Shown here: positions 39,901 through 49,831 of the stretch, one piece after another | Layout of the letters: each line of letters starts with the position of its first letter | Numbering within the stretch: position 1 is the stretch's first letter | DNA from: Ciona intestinalis | Taxonomy: Eukaryota; Chordata; Ascidiacea; Phlebobranchia; Cionidae | Assembly (NCBI RefSeq): GCF_000224145.3 | Contig: NC_020166.2 | Location: forward strand, 5,896,927 to 5,960,926 | DNA: 64,000 bases | Reading direction: 5' to 3' | Program-made: the position numbers and the translations under genes | Notes under the pieces: generated by a model | Databases searched by the model: none | What the model was told of the DNA's origin: nothing | Seen by the model: only the letters and a program-made list of their open reading frames with translations

Positions 39901-42900
39901 GTCTGGAGCACGTGGAAATCTGTGTGATCACGCGTGTGGTGTTTGGAACCAAGCAATAATCTATTGCAGAGCACGTGTGCGAGCGGCGCGGTTCGGGAAA
40001 TCAGGTTACTGGTAACACGGTACTCTTTGAAATGAAACTAAACCATTATGAAACAGGAGACTGGGATATCTGCTTACCCGAGAAATTATGCATTGCCGGC
40101 ATGTCTGCCAGGGGTACTCCTTGTGGTATGTGAAACAAAAAAAGAACGGCATACGGTACAATCAAAGAGTTAAAGGTCCGGAATGGCTTATGAATTACAT
40201 AAACAATGCGCCTTTGTAAAACTGTGTAAATTAGCTTCGGAACAAAACCGACCGCCACCGACTTTGCCCTTTCTCTTAAATGTTTGCGTGTTTAGGTTGG
40301 CCAAAGTCCGTGTTTGAGTTGGGCAAAGTGGCTGATAAAACTCCTTCAGACTGATATAGGCTGAGTTGCACAAAGTTGACGCAAAGCAAACTGTTTTGTT
40401 GAATTGCTACCTCGGAAAGTCAAGTCCAACATATACGGTTGAAAAAACAAACACCGTTAAAAGCACAATGACATGCGCGATAATTTTATTACAACGGCTT
40501 CTGCGGGGGCTGACCAATTGAATTGTTTCTAATTTATAACCGCCTAGGGAGCACAACACAGGCAATTACAATTTAAGTAAATCAGCGACGATTGTCCCTC
40601 CATCAGAGCTATTAGACGGATAGCAATTTCATTCTTGTTAAAGTGATTCTAAGTTAATCTTCCCCTTTCGTTTAAAAAGGCAAATAAAACAGCCCAAGTT
40701 TTTAGCGGAAATCCGTTCATTACCAGAGAATAAGAAACAAACCGTTTGTTTACAGAGGTTTTTGGGGTATTCTTTATTGCTGCATTGCCAGGTTTGGTAA
40801 AACAAGAGTACAGACTCGATTTTAGAGTCACAATATATTATATTCAAATATGTTTTATTTAGGGCATATAAACGTCAAACAAACAAGTTTTTTTTCGTGC
40901 ATACATCGACTCCAACTCGAAACAGAGCAATATTGTCGTTAATGAAAAACAAGGGTTCAATAAATGATTTACGCCAGGAAAAATAGAGACGAAGACTTCC
41001 CTTGTGAACCCTTTAGGGTCGTCAAGGGGAAAACGTATGCTCGTTGATGTGAATATCGTTGTTTACAGACCACTCATAAACAGGTCACATGCGTCATACG
41101 TGTGTAATCAAGGATCATATTAGTGTCACTTGCCACACGGTGCTGTTGTTTCACCAATCAGCCGTTGAATGAAAAGCACTTGGATGATAAAAGTAATGAG
41201 AAATTAAGGTGGATTAAAAGAAGGTTTGAAACAACAGTTAAAAGACTATACGTTGCAAATTAAGCCTTACGTCATGCTATTATATAATAAGGACTACTAA
41301 CAATACAGGGTGCTCGTACAATTGAAGTGGTGACGCAGGCACGCTTGAAGGGGCTCACCAATAACAAGAAACAGTAATGACGCCAATCTGAGTCACACGA
41401 AATGGCGTATGAAATATAAGCATTTCACAAGCATACACAATTATGCAAGCGGGCAAAACAACCAATTGCCCTCCGTTGATATGTGTTTACCCATAAAACG
41501 ATCCCGAAATTAACATTCGTGAACGTTTTGTCGGTAAACATAGCTTTAGTTACACGGACACTCAGCAAATTGGTCAACAATGATCTAACGCTCAAACCTA
41601 GGTCAACGACCACGTATATTGATGGCGTGATGTTTGGTTGGGATCAGTTATATAACATCCAGCGCTGACCTTTTGCAACGTCGAGCCCTCCGCTGAGAGC
41701 TGCTCTATACAAAGAAACCCGTTGAGCACGTGAATAGAGGGAAAGACGGGGCCGGTGCAAGTTAATTATTAATAAGCCGGTATCAGCTGTTCTCTATTTT
41801 CGTTAGCCGAAGCCTCGCTAATGTCGCACGGGACAATCGAAAACCAGTGGATTGAATTTTTAATTTAAACCCGACGACCCCGGTAACTTGAAGCAAATTG
41901 CGTTTGCGGGTGATAAAAAATGGGAAACGACCTCGGAGGCTCCGCTGTGCTAACAGATATGCGTATTTGTGGTTGGCACCAGGATTGCGTAGACATGTGC
42001 GAATAGTCAATGCTTCAGTATCGTGTTACGGAATACGGGTCTCAAGTAATAAAACAATCTGACGCTTTGTACCTGAAGCTTTGAAGCCAGATTCGTCCCA
42101 TTCACCCGAATTGGACACAAAGGAAAGACTTCTCAGGTTGCTGGCTTGTGACGTAACACAGACAACACGTGACCATGTCGCCGTGAGAACTGAGTTCTAT
42201 TTAAAAACTCACAGCTTTAAACATTTCATGATTTGGTATAATAAAAACAGGAGTCCCGACCTTTCATGATAACCACACTTGGTAAAACACATTTGACAAA
42301 AACCATGACTACATAACGTCGAACTGAAACGCAGTTGAACTCTGCGGTTTTACGACTTACCGGTTAAGGGAAGGTTAAGTAGAACATACAAGAGTGACAC
42401 GGTACTCAAGTACACGACATTGCCTGAAAACTACTTTAGAAATACGGGATAAAAGCCGGTAGGAAAATCGAACTTCTTACCGCAGACGTTTCGGGCATGA
42501 AACCCCCGCGTTAGAGTTCGTGTAATGAACCTGAACAGCTGTGAAAAGTGCAACATACAGCAGTTACAGCTTATTCGCGGGGAACTCCAAGCCAAGCGTT
42601 TTGATGAACGCAAGGTCCCCATTGCGCGGCGAAATCGACGTCACAGAGGGCACTCAAACGGCAAGCAAGTAGTACCTGATTGGATTTATTGAAGGGGTAA
42701 CGAGCAATCGAGAAGCATTACAGAACGAAGAGCACTTGGTGCGGTTGGATGACTCTTTTGTCATCGCTTTTGCAAACAAAGGGAGGGGGTAATTTTTTAA
42801 AACGTGCTCCAACGACTTAACATTTATGTTCAATAATTACTGCGCACCGCAGGACCATACAACAAAAACAATATTCGAAGTTGAGAAATTGTTACCTTTC

Positions 42901-44150
42901 ATGCTATAGATAGTGTTTAGACATATATACGACAAAATTGGTCATTTTTGCAATTTTAAGCTAAGGTTTTTATGAATAAGTAAGGACGTGTCCTACTCAA
43001 TACAGGGTAAGGATTGCTGGAAGTACATCAGTCACATAACTGCGAAAAGTCATGAAATGGGAATAGAAAATTAACGTACTGCTATTGGGAGGAAGTCGGT
43101 CTTTAGGCACCCGCTAGCGGCCATTTGTAATTTAAACATGGTACATTATCACGAATTTGCTTCCAATATTAAGAGTTCGCTTTCAATTAACAATAGAGAA
43201 ATACTACAGTAGAGCAAAGGACACTTTTACGTAATACTGTGTAAACTGATCTAGCCATTTTCGACGCACGTGCCATCTGCTCTGCACTTCAAATGAATAT
43301 AGGAAACACGTGAGCAGAGCCAGCCAACCAGATTGCGGTCAACAGGAACAATATAGAGAAGCTTCGAACCAGCATGTCATGTAAACATGAAAGCGAAAAT
43401 CCCCAGTGCCTGATTTTGGGAAAATTGACATACATTTCTGGGAAAAATTTACGCTGTGACTGCTCGCTAATTAGCTAATAAGAAAAACGCATTGAGATAC
43501 TACGAAGGTTTGAAGGGAGTATGTAAAGGGACGAATTTAATGCTCTTTTCCGCTGAATTAACAAAAAATATTCAATGTGGTTTGGGTCAGCTGAGTACGG
43601 TGGCGTGAGCTCGGTTCGAGTGATGAAACATCGGCATGAATACACTATTCATTTGGGCAGCGGGACTGTGATGATCAAGCAGTTAAAAGGATGCACTGGA
43701 CGGGTTATAAAACGAACGCAGGAAATGGGCCTGAACCAATGCCGCGTTCAGCACAACATGGGTGCAGGATTTTGCAGCGGTGTCACAGCAAAAAGAGCAA
43801 AGCGGCACTGTTACGAGTGGTGTTCGTGGAATAATAGGCTGCAAACTCACATATAATATGCTGCGAATGCATATATAATAGGCTACAATTTACAAACTCA
43901 TATAGGTCCGTTTCAGTAGTCTGAAAGACTTGGCAAAGGCTTTGAAACACGAGGTTTAGAAACCCCACAAAGGGCACAACACAATGCAATAATCGAGCTA
44001 CTCATTTGCGCAGAATTATGGAGTTCAGGCAGCACGCTCGATCGCCCTACAAAACAAAATTTGAAAGCGGAAAACACGTGACGGGTGGCGTGATGGTCGA
44101 GTGTTTGAACACAATCGGTTGAATTACACAAGTGTCTAAATATTAAATAC
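19000..44150. other. 25-kb gene desert, G+C- and CpG-rich, no MITE or SINE copies
   Basis: No reading frame over 121 codons, no recognisable domain, no tRNA or snRNA found on either strand. Composition differs from both sides: 57% G+C counted by hand at 30001-30060 and 55% at 36001-36060, against 28% at 44581-44640; CpG is frequent throughout. The intronic MITE and SINE copies found in the flanks are absent. Small internal features: an 8-bp A/T-GC hairpin (25760-25779), a direct repeat (38417-38459), a TATATAAAAG string near 35271, and a short tandem repeat near 43840. It could be regulatory sequence, a very long 5'UTR intron of the GTPase gene, or non-coding RNA. Confidence 0.6.
38417..38459. 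repeat. 18-bp direct repeat, 25-bp period
   Basis: ttgagttaaaaccgagaa occurs at 38417-38434 and again exactly at 38442-38459. Two copies only; probably a small tandem duplication inside the non-coding region. Confidence 0.8.
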
Positions 44151-47100
44151 CAAATTACAAATCAAACTCCACAAAAAAGATTAATCAAGTGCTGCTGATA
44201 AAGCATGAAACTTAAATTGTTAAATGCATTGCCTGAAGAAATAATTAGAATGTCATACCTTAGCACGATTTATTAAATATATATTAGATTATTGTTTGTT
44301 AACGAACAGTTTAAAGGTAAACTATATCTGTATGCGGAAAACGTTACTGCTTACGCACAATAACAAACCGTCTCTTTAGCCCAGTTAAAAGATCATTATT
44401 ACTCAACAGCGCCAACTAGCGGGCGAATTTGGAGAATATTTAAACCACATGCTAACGTGCGCGGTATAAGAGTTCAAAAATAAACACAGATCCTTTTAAC
44501 CCAATTATTCCCATTTTCATTGCCACTACAAATGAAAAAATATAAGAAAACTTAACCTGTGGAATCTAAAAGTATTTGTTTATTGTGATTACAAAATAAA
44601 TCTCGTTAAACACTGTTTACTCACCACTCACTGATTTTTTATGATAGGAGCTTCTATCTTCACATGAATAATGCAGATTTCAACTCGAACCTGTAGTTAA
44701 GTGTACGAATTGTCAATAACATATACAAATTAAGCCAAGTTTACTAGAAAGTAAAGATGTGGAATTTTTAGGTTAACACCCTGACTCGATATAATGTCTT
44801 TCCTGCACAACATGACACTTATGTATTATTATGTTAAAGGTAACATGCATATACAATATAGTATTATAAGTCAACCAAGGTTGGTTGCACATCAGGAGTA
44901 ACTACTTCTACAATGGTAGCACATCAAGCTTATAATTCAGTATTCTTATAATCAAGTAATATTTTGAACTCAATGCTGCCACCATTCTGGGGGTGTGGCA
45001 TTGGTCCACACACTTAGCAAATACTTTAACCCAGTAATGGAGATCAAACTTTAAAATGGAGGGAAGGCTGGAATAGTTAGACACCCATTTTTTATGAAAC
45101 AAATCTAATTTATTGGTGCTTTGGTGGTAATGTTAAAATACAGAGTAAAATTCCAGAAAAAGCCTGCCTACTCCACCACTACAAGTTTGTCGCCTATGAA
45201 CCCAGAAATCTCTGCTCTATTAAGTAATGTCCCAAACTATTATCTCTACATAAAAAATAAATAACCATCTACACAGTTACAAACACTGTGGAAGTTGGTG
45301 GCTATTAAGAAATAAAATATGCAACATTTATTTATACAACCTAAAATTGTGGTGGACTGTTTTAATTTGAAGGTATAAAAACTAAACATACCAAATATTC
45401 TTGACTTTTATTATCTTGATTTGCTTCCAGCTAACAGGTAGGCAGATCTGATAAAGGCATTTAGTCAAACACTTAAAACTACTACCTACATTCAAATTTG
45501 AGAACAAATGATAAACAAGGAACATACTTAAGCAACAGTTAAAATAGTTTTGCTGTTAAGACCAAACACTGGTTAACGAAAAAATGTAGTGGAGATAAAA
45601 AATAATAAGAGACTCTTTTCCAAGTTTTTCGATGCATGGAAAGAATGAAGAATGAGAGATTTTAAACTGAAAAGATAGAAGAGAAGACGTGCAATAACCA
45701 GCTTAGTACCCAGATGATCCATGGAGTGTATGGGATAAGGGTGGCTATTAATAGATGCCACTGATGTGTAGGAGCTGGGAGTTATACACGTGGCAATTTG
45801 GAAGTATTTACACGCGGCGAACAAGTAAACAAAAGTACAGCACTTGAAACATGTCATGGGGTCAAGTAGAACAGCTGTTTCGAGCACCACCAGCAAAGAG
45901 AGAAAGAACCAATACTTATGCAGACTTGTGAAAGGGATTGTTACATAATTTACGAATTCAGTACTATGTATGAGTCAATTAGAATATCAGAAAATAGTGT
46001 GAATCAATATACCCAGGTTTGAACATATAGTTAATGCAACGTATTTGAACAGTACTTATCATTCACACATGCATACATATATTTAATAATACATCAACAC
46101 ACATGCAACAGTTATGTAAGGTCTACAAAGATTGAACGGCAGTTTTTTAAACAAAGTTTTATAATATATACATGGCACAAATGCATCACAATGTGAGATT
46201 GATAGTATTATATAACAACAGAAATTTTGTATTTAAAAAAGTGATACACAGTTTTAATAATTGTAAATATCATGAACACCATAATTCGGAAATAAATTAT
46301 GAAACCCTTTTACAGTTTTTCAATACTGTAAAAAAAGGTAACACAATCAATTTGTTAACTGATGTAAAACAAACAAATTAAAATCAATTTAACACCAATG
46401 TAACAAATTCTATAGTGTCCTGTTTGGGATATCTTGGGTTCAATTAAAATCCAGCCATTAATTTTAAAAAACCAATAAAAAGCTTTTAAGGCAATTTTTG
46501 CCTAAATTGTTTAGTTGGTGATGTGTTACTATTTAATGTGTTACTTGTTTAGTATACTACTTTTTAAATAACCAAGCATTTATTTATATGCTGCATTATG
46601 GTGTGCCACATAGACAAAAATACACAAATTCTGGGAAACAAAATTTTCAAGGCATTGTTGAAAATCCCGCAATGGGAAAAGACAAAGTAAAGATAAAAAA
46701 ATAAAATGTTGACAGCGAGAAAATACGATACAAAACGCAGTGGTAGATGGTTGATCTTGGATAATGATAAAATAGTTTTTATTTAGTTTCAGCAGGGATA
46801 AGGACGAGGTGTAATTTATAAGAGAAATAACATGCAGCAGCAACTCATAAAAGGCTGCATGATTTGTACGGTACTAGGTCATGTTTGCATTATGTATACG
46901 TAAAAAAAAGTAATTTGCAGTTGTAATGGTGATTGCTACAGCACATGAAGAGTATTTTAACAAATTATGAATGTTATTTTAACAAACACATTCTTATCCA
47001 AACCAAGCCACATGTAAATTTGCAATTATATACAATGGATCAAAGCATCTGTTAATTTTTGGAATGGAATGTGTAAACAAAGATTTAATGGGATATTTTT

Positions 47101-47434
47101 ATATGAATTAATTTTTTTAGGAATGTTGGCTTCAAAACAAAAGATTAAGAACAAAATAACTGCATGGACAAGGAATGCTTTGGTTAAAAGAATGCGCAAT
47201 TTACTAAAGTACATATCTAGGTAATGATAACTAAGAGTCCGTCTGTTGCACCACACCAAACACTATCATGCTTCTACAATGTCACATTCCGAATAAATCC
47301 AATCTGTTTTATCAACAGCTGTCGTTTTTGTTTTCAGTGTAGCAAATTGTCACCGACATGACAACGTTACCCATGCATGCCATGTCAGGCAGCGTTGGTA
47401 CTGATTATATCACTAAACAGCAAAAGTTAAGCAG
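44151..47434. other. AT-rich spacer and probable PTBP 3'UTR
   Basis: AT-rich, CpG-poor sequence with no gene seen. Composition changes sharply from the desert at about 44.1 kb. Minus-strand poly(A) hexamers (TTTATT on +) that could end PTBP lie at 46778-46783 and 46579-46584, giving 3'UTRs of roughly 650-850 nt. A SINE-like copy lies at 44890-45075. Confidence 0.5.
44890..45075 (+). mobile_element. SINE-like repeat, copy 4 (inverted relative to copies 1 and 3)
   Basis: The reverse complement reads attactgggttaaagtatttg, then cccagaatggtggcagcatt and gagttcaaa. This matches the order of copy 1 (gggttactgcattaaccagt, then acaataatagcagcatggag and aacctt). Diverged; boundaries approximate. Confidence 0.4.
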
Positions 47435-49030
47435 CTAAATTTGGCTCTTGGAAAAGGAGACACGAAGATGGTTAGTATCGGAGAGACGGAAGTTGTGCAT
47501 CATCACAAGAGATTTCACCGCCTCCTCCACGGTAGACATCTGAATCAAGGCCATTTTTCTGTCTTTGGCAAAGAACTTGAACCCGTGCACTTTGCCAAAG
47601 GCCGCAAAACTGTCCTTTAAAAACTCTTCTGTCACGTCATTGGGAATATTGGACAAGTGCAACACTTCTGAAGGTGGATATATGTTCTGAAAATTCTTTG
47701 AACCTGGCTTTTTGAATCGATGAAGAGGTGAATTGGAGAAGTCTTGTGTAAGGTTTCCTATATCTTGTCCCTCACGTGGCATTTGCACCTGGCTGTGCTT
47801 CGAGGTCACTACCTGCAAGGAATTGCCGAACAATTTGACACCGTGAAGATGCTTCATGGCAACATGCGCTTGCGTGTTATCGTTCATCTGGATAAGGGCG
47901 TTGCTCTTTCTCTGGAACATTATCTTAACTCTGATCACATCACCATACACCCCAAACAACGTGAAGAGTATCTGTGGTGATATCATATCTTCATTCAGGT
48001 TTGACACATGTAGCACAGACGTGCCACTACTGGGCATGCTGCTGCTTGTGCTTCCACCACTGTTGATCAAATTGGCGAGCTGTGCAGCAACTGCTGCGTT
48101 GTTGATCGCACTTCTTGAGCTAACAGCATTAGACAGTGTGTTGAGTTGAGATTGCTGCAAGGCGGCAGCAATGCTTGCTGCGGCATTATTAGAGTATGGT
48201 GTGGGCATGAGACCAGCAGAGCTTGACAGTATGGACTGCAAAGATGAAGGCGGGTTGTTGAGAATTGAACTTTCACCAGATGGTAAATCATTGCGGGTGT
48301 AGTCTCTACTTTTATCGTTATTGTATTTTACATTGAGTGCTGGAAGTTTGCTGTACTCAATTCGTAATGTGCAACAACCGTTGTATATATTCTGGCCGTC
48401 CAAAGACAGTTTAGCAGTTTGAGACTGAATAGCATCACCCATTTGCAAAAGTGCCTGGAACTGATTGTTCTTTGTAAAAGTGATTGTCTTTAGTACCACC
48501 CCAAACTTTGTAAAAATAGTGTGCAAGACATCTAAAGTGATGGGATAAAGCATATTCTCAACTACTACCCTTAAAACATGATTTGGTCCGCCTTCTGTTT
48601 GCTGCATTGCCTGCAAAACTGCTTGGGCCTTAACTTGATTTGGTGAGCTATCGGTCTTAAGCTCTTTGTGGTTTGAATATTGAACATAGAGCACCCGCTG
48701 TCTAATGGTTGGTGGACTTATAGCACATTCATTCACCATCTCTCTTGCTACTTCGGAGTTTTCCATTTCAAGAAAAGCTTGGTTCTTACCTTTTAACATA
48801 AGCAAGTTTGTGACTTTACCAAAGCTAAGGCCGAGTTGAATCACTTCTTGCTCTGACACATCACTTGGTAAACTTCGAATGTGAATAACTTTCGAGACTT
48901 GGTCGCTGTTTATTCGATCAGTTCGAATCTTTTTTGCACCATTATTTATAGAGCCAGAAGTAAAGCATGCAAGGTCTTCGTTTATTCTTTTAGATCCACT
49001 AGAACTACTCAGCATTTCCATTACTATCAT
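47435..49030 (-). CDS. PTBP: Polypyrimidine tract-binding protein (PTBP1/2/3 orthologue), intronless CDS
   Basis: Nuclear RNA-binding splicing repressor that binds CU-rich RNA. 531 aa in one exon. Four RRMs: about residues 47-120 ([17 protein letters not shown]), 152-228 (VLRVVVENM, the diagnostic [13 protein letters not shown]), 338-412 (VLHVSNLN) and 455-531 ([18 protein letters not shown], ending [11 protein letters not shown]). The stretches [43 protein letters not shown] and [12 protein letters not shown] are hallmarks of this family. The linker between RRM2 and RRM3 is Ala/Ser/Asn-rich. The N-terminus has KR and KK pairs, as in the PTBP nuclear signal. Vertebrate genes have over ten coding introns; here none. 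The ATG lies 2 nt after a splice-acceptor-like AG. Downstream of RBM25 on the same strand. Confidence 0.97.
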   Translation of the reverse strand: MIVMEMLSSSSGSKRINEDLACFTSGSINNGAKKIRTDRINSDQVSKVIHIRSLPSDVSEQEVIQLGLSFGKVTNLLMLKGKNQAFLEMENSEVAREMVNECAISPPTIRQRVLYVQYSNHKELKTDSSPNQVKAQAVLQAMQQTEGGPNHVLRVVVENMLYPITLDVLHTIFTKFGVVLKTITFTKNNQFQALLQMGDAIQSQTAKLSLDGQNIYNGCCTLRIEYSKLPALNVKYNNDKSRDYTRNDLPSGESSILNNPPSSLQSILSSSAGLMPTPYSNNAAASIAAALQQSQLNTLSNAVSSRSAINNAAVAAQLANLINSGGSTSSSMPSSGTSVLHVSNLNEDMISPQILFTLFGVYGDVIRVKIMFQRKSNALIQMNDNTQAHVAMKHLHGVKLFGNSLQVVTSKHSQVQMPREGQDIGNLTQDFSNSPLHRFKKPGSKNFQNIYPPSEVLHLSNIPNDVTEEFLKDSFAAFGKVHGFKFFAKDRKMALIQMSTVEEAVKSLVMMHNFRLSDTNHLRVSFSKSQI

Positions 49031-49831
49031 TTCTACATAAGAAAAAAGGAATCAAATTAGTATTTACAACACAAGGTACTGTCAGATAGCTTTACCAATA
49101 TCCCAGAGGCAGCAAGGAGTAATAACACATACAAAACGTTGTGTAACGTCACCAAAAACCAATTTGTAAATCATATAAAATATTTCACATTATGTGTTGC
49201 AACAAAACTTGACAGTTACTAACATTGAAATGAGTTCAATAAATTGATCATTGGAACTTTTAAAATAAACTTCATAATTTGGACATGATATATGTTTTCA
49301 TCATTAATTTGTGTGGTTTCTGTGGTGGATTTAAAGTTTTGAAATCAGCGACATGACTCATGAGTATATTAAAAAAAAGCATGTAAAAGGTCCATGCAGA
49401 CCCCAGAATGTTCCTTGCTGCAGCTATAAGTACAAAACAGTTTTACAATAAGCAAAGCAGGGATAAACATAAGTGGTCACGCAACTTAAAGGGTTAACCT
49501 GTATGAAAAATGACAATAGGTATAACAGTAAGTCAATTACAAATACAACGCTAATTTAAACCAAAATGATTGAAAACTTTAAAGACTTTGCTTTCGTGCG
49601 GGCATTGACTGCAGATGTGTATGACAGTTTAAAGAATTATTTAAATTTTGACATCGTTACTACCTTACTTAAAAATTAGAGATAGCAAACAAAACAGTAG
49701 TATGCAAATTTGTTTTCATTAAATGCACAATTACCTAAACATGTATCATGAGCAACAGCATATCTTTGGCTAATTGCCTCCTTAATAATTAAAAATAAGG
49801 GTAACCTAAAATGCCTTTTGCCCGAAAGATG
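49031..49831 (-). other. RBM25-PTBP spacer
   Basis: 802-bp spacer between the RBM25 stop and the PTBP ATG. I find no AATAAA or ATTAAA on the minus strand (no TTTATT or TTTAAT on +), only a weak AATATA variant near 49370. No coding region. It ends in a splice acceptor next to the PTBP start. It should hold the RBM25 3'UTR and either a PTBP promoter or an operon-type junction. Confidence 0.6.
49033..49051 (-). promoter_or_regulatory. Splice or trans-splice acceptor just before the PTBP start codon
   Basis: Minus strand reads ttccttttttcttatgtag, followed by AA and the ATG. A long pyrimidine run plus TAG two nucleotides from the start codon is typical of a spliced-leader acceptor in tunicates, or of the 3' end of a 5'UTR intron. 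Confidence 0.6.
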
